Positions 12,101 to 23,655 of a DNA stretch of 64,000 bases are shown here, in pieces. Under the pieces are notes generated by a model, which did no database searches, was not told the DNA's origin, and was given only the letters and a program-made list of their open reading frames with translations. How positions within the stretch are numbered: position 1 is the first letter of the stretch; the number at the start of each line of letters is the position of its first letter. The translations under genes were made by a program, and so were the position numbers. Source of the DNA: Rhizophlyctis rosea (lineage: Eukaryota > Chytridiomycota > Chytridiomycetes > Rhizophlyctidales > Rhizophlyctidaceae); contig JADGJC010000204.1 in NCBI GenBank assembly GCA_027596075.1, forward strand, positions 1,629 to 65,628, written 5' to 3'.

Positions 12101-15100
12101 TTTTTGACATGTTATGCCGATGTGGTTGGGGTCGTCGGCGTGACATCTGTACGGACTTCAAAAAAAAAAGACAAAAAAACCGCATCACATAAGCGCCAAA
12201 TATTACCAACTCCACCATACGAACATATCCTTATTGAACGAAACACAAAACTTACCACTCATGTCCACACTTCAAAACTCCCCCACAAACCGCCATACAT
12301 CCCCCATCAGGCACAACACCCTCCCACTCCCCCACCCCCGTAACAACACCCTTCCTCCCATGCCGTCCACAAACAACCCGAAACCCCCTCCCAACCTGTC
12401 CCCGCTCCCTCATACACCCAACAACACCATCCCACATCGCCCCACCCTTCTTCTCCATCAACGAAGCATTGCCGAGAATATACATCCCCTCCTGCGCGCG
12501 TGATAACATAACATTCGTCCGATTTGAAGACCCCAGGAACCCAACAGACGCGTCGTCAACACTTTGACGATTCGTACCAACATTCCGCACAAGGGAAAGA
12601 ATAACAATCTTGCTCTCCTCTCCCTGGTAATTATCCACAGTCCTCAACACAATCTGGTCATGCAGCGACACTTCCCTTCCAGATTGACCCGCCGCGCGCC
12701 ACGCTCCAAAGGAGGTTTCTCCTCCCTCCGCATCCGATGTTGGGATCCAATCACTCTGATCAACAGTCTGCCCCAACGTACGTTCGACCTCGTCCGCGTC
12801 GCGTTCGTCCAGTACAACTGTAAACGATTCTTTGAGGAGGTCGCGGAGGAGGAGGAGTTGGCCGAGGTAAGGGGTTAGGACCGCGATGTCGCCTCCTCTG
12901 TAGCCTGACGAAGTAAGAATTGTTGATTCATGAGACTGTCATTCGAAACCTTATAATCCGTCCAAAAAACACAACGGTACAAACACCTGCCATCCCACCA
13001 CCCCCCAAACCAAAGCGCCTCGCACACCCCCAACAACTCACCATTCCTAATCAAATACCTCACCAACCCAACACACATCTCCGCCTCCTCCACATTCGCA
13101 TGACTCATAATCGCAACACTTCCCCCACTCCTCTCCTTAAACTCATGATCAAACCAAAACACATTATCCTGCATGCCTCTCACGTCCGGGTACCGTTCCA
13201 CATTCTCCGCATCAATAAGATGCGGGTACAGCGTCCTCCGTATGAGATCCGAAATCTCCGGGCGCATGCGACGTTGGGTTGTCAGATGCGATGTCGGGAA
13301 CGAGGAAGAAAGCCGCTCGAGGAGGGATTGGTCTAGGAGGTAGGATTTACCTGTGGGAGAGTCCGTGCTGTTGGTTGAAGGGAGGGATGAGGAAATGTTA
13401 ATGAGGTGATCAAGTCCAGACACAAACACTCAACCTCAACAACAAAAAAACCGACCTCAACTTCCACGTAGCAACACTAGGCCTCAACTGCTCCGGATCC
13501 CCAATCAAAATCAAGTGCTCCGTCCCACTCGTCAAATTACTCACAACCCTCGCCTCAAGCACCTCCCCAGCCTCCTCACAAACAACAACCTTGCACCCAA
13601 CACTCCTCAAAAGCTCCGTATGCTTCGCAGCCCCATGCGTCGTAACCCCAATCACATCTACGTTATCCAGAACAATCCTCCGTGACTCGTTGTGCAGGGC
13701 GTCAATTTCATGAGTTAGTGATTGGAGTTGAGAAGAGAGGGCGTCGAGATGTGCGAGGGACTGATTGGTAAGAGTTTGGCGCCAGTGGTTGTGGAGCGTG
13801 AGACGTTCGTGGCGGGACATTTGGTAGGGGTTTGGATCGGTCAGGAGAAGGGATAAGGGCCGATTACGATCCGAATCATAATAATTTTCTCCGCGTTCCG
13901 CTCCACCGTCGACTTCGTCGCCTGAATCAACACCCCAAACAACACCCCATTCCAAAACCGAAAACGGATTCCGCACATGCGACTGTCTCATCTCTTCTTC
14001 AGGATCAATCGCGTCCAGCCCCATCATCCACCTCTTGATCACGTCCCTCTCCTCACCAATCCTAATCGTCCCCTCATTCCCATCCCTAACACACCGAAAC
14101 GCCTCCCACTGCGCCCAACACCCTTCCATAACAACCCCCTCAACATTCCCCCACTCCAACTCAACCGAATCAACCAACACCCCAACCCGTCCAACCTCCA
14201 TCGCAATCTCATCTCTCTCCAAAAACTTTTGCTTCAACGCCTGTCGCACACTCACGCACGCTTCGTTGAACTTGACAACTTCGTCGAGCTGGTACTCGTT
14301 CACGCGATGGGATTTGGACCGGAACCCGATGCGCACGATGCGGATGTGGAGGTCTAGGAGGTGTTCGAGGAATTGGTCGAGGGCGTGGTTGGTTTCGCAG
14401 ATGCAGAGGATTGGGCGGGTGTGCGGGGTGTGGCGTGCGGAGAGGAGGATTTGGATGAGGGAGGTGCCGAGGTAGGTTTTGTCGGTTCCTGGTGGGCCTG
14501 TTTTTGGATGTTTGGAAAGGAAGCGGGTAGGTGAGATCAATTTATTAGAGTGGGATGACCTTCTTACCAGAGCACTTGCACCGAGAACGACTCGAGAACA
14601 CACAAACCTTGCACCAACGCAACCTCCCTCTCCAAACAATCCAAAACCGCCTTCACCTGCCCCTCATCCAAATCACTCTCCTTCTCCAACCTCTCCATAA
14701 CCCCCCTTCGACTATCCTCATCCCCCGGCCGAAACTCGCACTCGCCACCATCCTTACACAACACCGAAAGATCCCAAGAAAAGTCCTCCCCCCGCGCAAA
14801 GAACGGCGGGTCAATCTTTTTAGGAAGGTTGTCCGGATCGTTGGGAGCGAGGTATTTTTGGAAGGGGAGTGTGAAGGGGTTAAAGGTTTGGAGGGTGCGC
14901 AGGATGGGACGGTAGGCTTCGAAGTAGACTGAGGAGGATTCAAGGAGGTAGGATGGGGGGTGGGTGTGTATTGCTGGGCACAAAGATGATTCAAGTAAGT
15001 CCATTTGTCGAATCAATAATGAAACAAAGCAAATGAAGACATATAGAGATACCCGAAAATGGAAAGCAAAACGCCAAATCACACCCGCAACTCACCCCGC

Positions 15101-17739
15101 CTCCCAACCGACAACCGACTCAAAAGCGGCTGAATAAACCGACTCTCAATGATCTTCAACGTAATCGTACTCTCATCCTCCTTCTCCCCCAAATCATCCA
15201 ATCTCCTCCCCTGCACAACAGCAAGAACAACATCATGACTCCACACCGCCTCATCCTCCTTTCTCTCCCCTCCACCAGTATGCAAAAGCACGCAAACAAG
15301 ACTCCCAAACTTCAACCTCTTACTCCTCTTCCAAAACTCCATCCGTCCCTTCTGTTCCCTGAATTCTCTTGGGTATGGCATGGGAGTGAACGTCACGTCA
15401 AGCACGACACCAAACCGCTTATCAACTCTCAGAGCGGAGAACCCGGAAATCCGTACACCAGAGTAGACGGTCAACCCACTCACATCCGACTTCCTGCTGG
15501 TAAATTTGCCGTCTTTAACGAGGTTCGACACGCGAACGGACGAGATGTTTAGGGCGCGGAGGAAGGATAGGAGGCCTTCGCGGATGGGGTGGACCATGTC
15601 TTCGCGGAGGAGGCGGAAGTGGGTGTCCATGTAGCGTTTTGCGCCGTGTGGGAGGAAGTGTGGCGCCGCAGTAGACGAGCGCGTGGGAAGGAACGGTCCG
15701 CGTGGGGAAAGGATTTCCTCCATAATCGGCACAATGTCAATCTCCGTAAAATCAACCTTATCGTTCGCGTGACGCGGTCCGAGTTCCGAAAGATCTCCCG
15801 GCGGGTCGTAGAGTTTGAATTCCCAGACTTGGTAGAGGGTTGAGTTGACCTTGACGCGGTGCATTTCCATTGTGTGAGCGTTTTCTGGCGCGAGGAGCGA
15901 GTCAAATTCGAGAGTTTTGCGACCTTCGCGGACCAATAGGACGATGCGTTGGAATTCTCGTTCGATGGAGCGGTGGTGCTCTTTTTGGGCGGGTGTTGTC
16001 GCGGTTGGGTCGTCGAACATCCATTGGACGGCGATGGGGCTTAGTTCGTCGACGAAGGTTTGGATTGTTGTGTCGTAGATGGCGTATTTGTTTCGGGTGA
16101 GGAGTTCGTAGATTAGGCGGGAGGACGAGAGAAGGAAGGTGGTGATTGTTTGATTTGCGTTTTGCTGAGGAGCTGTTAGCATGATGCTTTGCATAATGTT
16201 TAGCTCCTGAACGGTGACCTACCAAATCGCCTCTCAGTTGCCAAAGAATTTGAAAGTTGCACAGGACGTTCAAGATAAGGAACTGTTCTGCGTGATCAAT
16301 TACCGCTTGGTAGATGGTGTTCGTATACTGCGATCAAGGTAAAAGAGTTAAGAAATTTGCAGATGGACAGACCTATGCCCTCAGCAAAGACAGTGGAGCT
16401 CGCCGCATTCATGATCCCAGACTATTATCTTTGCAGATGAATAGCGCCTCGCACGTTAACGTCTGTCCGTCGCATGCCACTCTAATCTATGACGGCAAGA
16501 GCGCCCAAACTTACCGGCCTCAGAGTACTTTGCGTGAAGCCCCTATCACTCAAAACCCTCAAAAACAAACAAACACCATCCTGGAACGACAACGCCTCCC
16601 TCCCACCCTCTCCACCCTTCTCCACCTCCACCACAGCCGGAAATCTCAAAATCTGGACAACCCTCTTCACCCCCTCACCACCCGCATCACCCAATCTGAT
16701 GATTAACTCCTCCAGCCCTTCAGCAGATTGGGTGGAAGCCATGAAGTACGCAACCGATTCCAGGAATTCCTGGATTTGATGGCCGTCTTCCAAGGGACGG
16801 CCATATTTGCGGACGAAGGAGCGCCAGAAGTAGCGTTTGTGGAGGTCGGTGCCTGGGGTGGGTGCGGTGGTGGGTGTTGGTGAGTGGGGGCGGGTGGATG
16901 TGGGTGGAGCTTGTTGAGGAGGTGGGAATGCGACGAGGCGGGATGAAGCGAAGTGCTCTGCGAGATTTTTGTGCCACCTGGGGGAATTGAGTTGTTAGCA
17001 ATTCGGTCCAGTAACGAGGTCTTAGCGCCGTCCGCGCTGGTTGATTTGGCCGCAAGTCATGCTCTCACACTATACATTTCCCGCATTCATATTCCCACAC
17101 TTCGCGCTTCGCCATGCAGGCAGCGCTTCTCACAATCATACGCTGCCACACAGATACTGGCCGCTCCGCCGGATCAATTAGCCGCACTCATGCCTGCCCA
17201 CACCATCCTCATATTACCATACTATGCATATTCGCGGTGTGGATGATTCAGTGCTCCGCGCAAATGACGTTCCCACACTATGCATTATCCGCTTCGCGAC
17301 TGTGACAGCGCCTCGCGCAATCATATTCCCACACTATGCACTACTCGCTTCGCAAACCCACCCACCCAACCACACTCCGAACTCACCTCACAACTTCAAA
17401 GGGCGTCGATGAAGATTCGAGTGGAGCTGCTACGTGCAGTGCGGGATATTCTTGTGGTAGAGCGTCTATGACCGAAGCAGCCGAAGAAGCCGGGGTCTCT
17501 TTCGTGCGTCTATTCTTGCGTGCTTTCACCAGTGCGGTTGAAGAGGATGAGGTGTCATCGGATGTTGGATTATCGGCAGGGACTGGTTGTGGTTGTGCTC
17601 GTTGTGGTGGTTGTGGGTTTTCCTGGGGTGCAGGTTCTCCTCCATCCTCGTCTTGACCGTGAGGGTATTCATGTAAAAAGGGGCAATACTTCCCTTTCCT
17701 GCAGTTACCCTTCTTCCAGTATAGACAGACAGGACGCAT
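9134..17739 (-). CDS. ZNFX1-type RNA helicase with CCCH, NFX1-type and RZ zinc fingers
   Basis: About 2,290 residues, an SF1 Upf1-like helicase of the ZNFX1 family (RNA-silencing and antiviral RNA factors). Exons, 5' to 3': 17739-17387, 16977-16515, 16327-16223, 16164-15096, 14973-14608, 14497-13456, 13367-13042, 12904-12256, 12155-11691, 11611-11433, 11356-11300, 11212-~10732, then an assembly gap, ~10589-9678, 9607-9576, 9508-9134. Phases agree at every junction except across the gap. Domains: CCCH finger (C-x7-C-x5-C-x3-H) at residues 5-23. A ZNFX1-like N-terminal region follows (YFWRSFVRKYG; YFEAYRPILRTLQ). Next comes the helicase core: P-loop GPPGTDKT (~786-793), ETNHALDQFLEHLL, VVCEEAGEVLE, LILIGDPEQLRP, QRRMRPEIS, TVDNYQGEESKIVILSLVRN and NRTNVMLSRA. 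NFX1-type Cys/His repeats include CGHQCPGVCGEPCP, and CGHMF...CPWC follows. A C-terminal RZ finger reads WFQCPNGHI...CSEC. The P-loop Asp replaces the usual Gly. A small extra exon in 16333-16514 cannot be excluded. The start is the first Met, directly before the CCCH finger. Confidence 0.93.
10606..10732. other. Assembly gap (10 N at 10719-10728) with adjoining C homopolymer
   Basis: Ten Ns interrupt the helicase gene. A run of 16 C (10606-10621) and further C/A-rich low-complexity sequence lie on one side. Coding phase on the two sides does not join directly: the exon before ends in phase 2 if it stops at the GTA beside the gap, while the next exon needs phase 1 from its TTTAG acceptor. Some sequence, probably intron plus possibly exon, is missing or miscalled. 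The true length of the gap is unknown. Confidence 0.9.
17040..17375. repeat. Degenerate minisatellite inside the first intron of the ZNFX1-like gene
   Basis: The 409-bp first intron (16978-17386) is by far the longest of this gene. It contains recurring CCCACACTATGCA followed by CGCTTCGC, seen clearly at about 17272-17300 and 17329-17355, with weaker versions near 17047, 17094 and 17210. Spacing between the two best units is about 57 bp. It looks like a decayed tandem repeat that expanded the intron. Confidence 0.5.
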
Positions 17740-20700
17740 GATGACGGTGTCTATTCCGTCTATCGTAGGAAGGCGCCGCTGCCTCTATGATATAGCTATT
17801 TGACGACAGTACTACGTGGTGTCGGGAAGTAGGATAATGATTGAAAAAAAGAGAGAAAGAAAAGGGGTAACAGTTGAGGTGGATAAAGTGTGGGAAGAAG
17901 GGGTTTCGTGGGAAAATGGGCCAACAGGGGTGTTTGAGCTTGAGGGTGGCTGGCTGATTTGGTCGGGAACTTCGGGACGGTGAGACAATTGAGACTACCC
18001 GCGTCACCCACTTACTCCACTTTCCCGAACTTCGCCACTTTCACCAAAGTGACATTTCTGGGAACCTAAAATGCAAGCAGCGAAAGCATCCAGTTTGAAG
18101 CCCCCGATTACCCAGGCCGGGAGGGATGTAAAGGATAACTAGGTAACAACTGTGGCGGCTCCTGACAATCGAGCCGCATTTACTGGAAAGTAGTTCATGG
18201 GACCCAGGCCGGGAGCCGTAGGTGGCGAAAAAAGTGGTACAGCATCACGGACATCCAGACTGCCCGACTCCACCCGACGTTATTTATGCGTCGACTGTTA
18301 TGAAATTTGATCCGGCACCTAGTTCAGACACGGCGGCAGAAGCTCGGCAAGCTCCCGTCTGAGTCGCCCATGTAGACTATTATAGCTGCAGTCATACTAA
18401 TATGCTATCATAGCTGTCCCACCAAAGTCGCCAAGCCAAATCAACCACCTTCACCATACCGCTCATAGTTTCGTGATTCCGTCTGTCGTAATAAAGAAAC
18501 TTGCTCACTTCTTTGGGTCACCCTCAAGCGACCTTCTTGTATCCATCCCACTTCATTCAGCATTTTTTTTCGGAGTCGCTGATATAATAGAAGTGATAGA
18601 AGGATTCCCCCTCTACTCTGACCAAGCACTCAATGCTCAGTGGTGGCTGTGTTGATTCTGCTATGTGAGCTTAGAAAGGTCCCTTACGTCAGTCTCTCAC
18701 CCCCCTCGAAATCGTATGACTCTAAGCCATTACTGCAATCTATCTTAACAAGTTTAACAGCAGTCTCTTATATGTCAACGCGTTTTACTCATGTTCCGCT
18801 CGTCATGCGTTGCATTGATCAATCCTTCTTTTTCGCCTTCAAACAACTAGGTTTACTACTATGCGCTAGTTGCGCATAATTCAGAGGCATTAGAAGCTCT
18901 CACAGTCACAATATATGTAGATCGAACCCAAGCGGGGAGCGCAGGCATCTACTGGCATCTGAAGGCCACCATTCTTAGCGCAGATTATAACAAAATGGAA
19001 ATATCAGGACCCAATTCCAAACTGATGACGCAGGGAGTTGCCCGTAAGGGAGCTCACAGGTCGTGCTCGTCTTATTTTTCCGATACATGTGATTCCTTCA
19101 GATTTCTCAACAGAAGCCAATTGACTGATCTTTGAGCAAAATTCATCCGCATACTCCGCATACTGATGCCCTTCCGAGAATCCACCAAGTCACCGCATAA
19201 GCACCGGCATCTTCCATCGAATACATCCTCATCCCAGCGCCAAATGTGTTTCTGACTGTCTGGTGCCAATCATACTGTTCCGCGAGCAATAACAGGACTT
19301 CATCAACGTATGAGTCACATGACGCTACTTGCATGAACAGCAGAGAGTGAGGCGGCGGCGCATTTTGCGGATTTCGCTGCCTGACCCGATCAGTAGCGCC
19401 TAATAATTGCGACATAAATCCAATGGAGGACTTCGTGGCAATACCACATTCGTTCTTTCTTTTTACCTGGCACTAGTCCCGGATGAGCATCGCTCGACGT
19501 GTTCGTTGCCAGCACACGGTCAGAACGCGAATGTGATGTATTTTCACAAGTGTGCAGCTCGGAGACAGTCGGTACTGGCGGCTGCTTCCAAAGAGTGCTC
19601 CTACAAAGACAATTTGCTTTTGCGACAGCCCATTCTGAAAAAAGAGACTCGTGAAATGATATTTAGCGCGGCCCTAGTAAGTCTCTCAAGGGAAAGGGGA
19701 CCGCAATGATCCAGGGTAATGTTGCATCCAAAGTTCCAACCCGGATGCGTACAAGACTTCGACAGTGACGGCAGCCCACATGACATACTCGCACCCTTTT
19801 TCAGTATGCAACGCCCGTCGGTCCGTTCAGGTTTACTAAGCTTCTGCCCTAGGGCCGTCCTGTCGGATGTTTGTCCATCAGACTAACACGTCATTCGACA
19901 TTAAGTAAATATTAAATGCAGGTTTGATCACAGAGGTGCAGACACAAAATCCAAGCCTTTGACGTTGGTACTTAGTCATGGCACATACTCTGGTCGGTTG
20001 CAGCAAAGGTATGAGGGCTTCGCGATTCGCGATGGGGAGCACCAAGAATCCAGCGATATTCCCACATCTTTTTTCGATCATCATGAACGGATTGTTGAAA
20101 CAGTGCGCTTGATCCAAAAACATTCGTCACTCGAATCCAACTCAACTCCGACCCGCTCGAGACGCTGAAAACCTTAAGGTGAGATGTTCAAAATTAACAA
20201 TCCACCTTGATCCGGTGGTTCAAATGGCGAAAGGATCTTGCCTTCTCCTTGTGCATGCAACGTACTCTGCCCCTGAACTTTTTGCACTTGCTATTCTAAT
20301 GAACTCCGCCAATCAATCGCAACTTCTGATGTAGGATTGCATACCGTCAAGGCAGCCGAAAAAGAGAAACCTAAGGGCTCACAACGAAGCTGCCAACTGG
20401 GCAAGGCACACTTCCAGCATTTCGTCGAACCAGGGGCGGTCATGAGGTTGATGCAATTCTCAATGCAGGTAAACAAAATCATGGTCCTTCGGATGTAGGG
20501 CGCAATCCATAACATTCTCCCATCAGGTCGCCGGTAGCTTCCAATTCCAGTTGCTAGTATAGTCCTCCACCTCCACAGACTTTCGATATGTACAAGCTCA
20601 GGCTGGATTGTCCATGTCCATATTCTGGAACTCGACGATGTTTGTATCATCCGAAGATCCAAGTGGAGCTTGAGCACCTCAACTGTTTTTTTGACATTTT

Positions 20701-23524
20701 GCAATATTTGTAGCGCTAATTAACTGACCTTGAGAGCGGTATCCAGGCTGTTAGAAAGGAATCCCCCACTCCGAGATGGCTTTAGGTGCACCGAGTACCA
20801 CAGTTGCGGGACATGACTTCAGAATTAAACTATCCATGACATTGGATCATCAGCGGGCCACCTAAAGTTGTGACACTCATTGGATCGTTCTTCTTGGCCC
20901 CTGTGCATGTTGAAACACATAAAAAGGAACACACAGGTCTCCAGATTAGGGATAAAGCAGGGCATGATCGCCCAAACATTTGAACGGCCATCGTTGGGGA
21001 TTCAATTCACCGCAAAGCATCAGAGGCGAAAAAATATATATAAATGCCCGCAAATAGGTTCTGCAAGACTCGTTGCAAATATGGATTAAGGGAGTAGGAA
21101 GTCACCGGCATCCACTTCACGTTGCTTCAGTCCATGAGCCAAAAGCATCAGGTGGTCACCAGGACGGAATGGCTCATTTCCCGACCCGATGCTTAGTCAT
21201 CACCAGAACTCCGTCTACTCCATCTGGAGTAGTTGACGTTTTCGCTTTTCCCTGTTTTATGCCAAACATAGGGTCTCAAGTGCTCCTTATCCCGTTTGTT
21301 GCAGCACACAAACTCCATTGTGCAACTCATAAGCTTGATTCTGCGCAATCAGCCTTGAGCTCCAGCAAACAACTCAACATCACTTTCAGAGTTGCTGCTG
21401 AGCCATGCATGCTGGAACGAGTTCAGCTTTTGTTTTGCAAATTCTCAAAGAAGTGACATGTTTACCTTAGCTTCGATCAAGTCATGTAGTTTGAACAAGC
21501 CGTCTGAGTTTACGATATGCCGCGCCGCAATGACCGTATGGCGTTCGGGCGTTGAGGTAATCTGTTTTTTGTTCTTTCCTTAAGCCGTATTTCACAGGAG
21601 TGCATTGCTTCCTGATGCGCCACCAAAGACAAGACGGGTGACGTGACGAGCTGCATACAAAAATCAAAAAGAAGGGGCTCCTTACTGCGTATGATAATAA
21701 ATGCGCTTTTGCAGTAATAGTTGAAAAAGCAACAGATCGACCAATCCACCAATTCGGAACCCAATGCGTCCCCTGTGATGGGGTGCACCCTGCAGCTCCG
21801 ATCACCAAACACCAAACAAACGTGCAGATGAATTTCATGTATATATCACCCTCCCCCCGTGCCCCTTTTTCCACCCACGGACAATTTTTGCAACGAAAAC
21901 GCCAACAGTGCTCACGTCCTGCTCTGATCAAAATGTGGTGCACCCCACTTTGATGAAAATGAAGTCAACAAAGTGCATGCAAGGGGTCACGGTGCAAGCT
22001 TACCTAGAATACTAAGGGTACCGGCGTCCCACGCGTTGGGTTGCAATAGATTCAGCAATAGATGGGTAATAGAAACAGTGATAGATCCGCTATAAATCAA
22101 AATATTCGCAGTGAGGAGCTCCTAAAAGAATTGCCTAAGTGCGAACAAGAATGACTTACACCCAGTACCGGTATGCGGAAAAGCAATAAATGAGGACTTG
22201 ATCAACCCTAACGTGCTCGGTACCCGTCTGATCGTGGGCAATGAACTCCCGAACGCTGCAAAATACTCAAAATGGAACGACCCTGATTGAGCACGTCCAC
22301 ATCGTTGGTTATGTATGTAAATGAACTTATCCAGACCGGCGTAGACAGATTTGTTGCATGTTCACGTCAGGTGGGGGCTGAGACAACTGCGCCTTCTCTG
22401 ATGGATCGCGATGGGAAAGAACGAAGGTTTGATTTGCGGTCCGGTATGTCAAAAGAATGTCAAGAGGGTCAGCGCATTTCCATCGCTGTTGTATGTATGC
22501 ATTATGGCCCGGCATTTATCCACTTTGACCACGGTGCTCATATGTCAATTGGATATAGTTGTTCAAGACGTGCGAGTCGGCGAAAATCGGCTGGACCTCA
22601 ACGATGTGTCAAATCATTGATCCCCCACATGCTGCATTTGCTCTTCTTCTTTCTCGGCCTTGTCGTGTCCTGACGCCACATCGAGAATGAAACTTGTGAT
22701 GCAACGGTGCAGCATAGGTAATGACCTGAGACCGCCACCCGCGTGACTATGCCAGTGGACAATGTGCTGATGAGGCCAACCATTATGCGTGGGTCGGCTT
22801 TCAAGGGAAGAATCACATAGAAGGATTGGAGAATGCGCTGCAGGACGGGGCGTTCCAAGTTTTTCCATGAGCAGAAAGATGGTAAGGAAGAGACCGAAAA
22901 ACAGAACTCGGGCCAAATAAAGGAAACGCAGCACCACTACCAGCAGCATTTGCATCTTTTGTCGGCTTATGTCGCAAGCGCTAGAGGCGACATATACAAA
23001 ACTCTGGATGTACCAATTCGACAAAGTCGGTACTGTCTTGACCATTGGATGGCTTTCACAAATCCAGCATAGTTTAAGCCGTCCTCGTCCGATCTCCCCA
23101 ACATTCATATCGTCGTCGGATAGCTGTCACAAACCGACTCTGTTACCGAGCCGCCATCGGTTTGCCGCGATCAAAAATCGCGTGCCAGTCACTGGTGGTG
23201 CTTGTGAGATTGGGTGTGTTATGCAGTGGGCCCCTGATAATGCAGCACCAGCGCCATGAGTGCGATAGTACGTATGTGACGGTTGTATGTATTTTGAGCA
23301 AAATACACGAACGACCGAAACACATATGTCCTCCCCAACCCCCTTACCCACCTTTTGATCCACCTGTACAGCCTTCCACGACGGCTTCGGACCACAACAT
23401 TAACAGTACATAAAGGCATTGCGACCATTCGCATTTCTCCGGAGACACAACATGTGGGACCCGCAAATCCTTGACCTCACATTGGTTGAACTTTGCGGCA
23501 CCGGTTGTGGGAACTTGCACTGGC

Positions 23525-23655
23525 GAAGGAGATGGCAATGGGAGATGGCAAGGGGGGATGACGAGGTAGACGGTCGCCGAGACGGCGAAGGAGACGGCCC
23601 AGGAGCGGGCATAGGAGCCGGTGAGGAAGACGGCCGAGAAGACGGCGAGGTGATG
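23525..23655. repeat. Degenerate GGAGAYGGC minisatellite
   Basis: Short imperfect units such as GGAGATGGCAA, GAGACGGCGAAGGAGACGGC and GAAGACGGCCGAGAAGACGG recur over about 130 bp. The minus-strand frame through it is open and hydrophobic, rich in Val, Ala, Ser and Phe. That may simply follow from the repeat. Confidence 0.5.

Noticed and set aside
16333..16514. Extra small exon between the second and third helicase-gene exons
   Set aside because: Candidate acceptor/donor pairs gave stop codons or wrong phase, so the 182-bp segment is treated as one intron, with doubt noted.
21482..21943. 153-codon minus-strand frame in gene-free DNA
   Set aside because: No family resemblance, mixed codon use unlike the real exons, no splice partners.
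22287..22673. 128-codon plus-strand frame
   Set aside because: Overlaps other random frames on the opposite strand; no motif or coding-type codon bias.
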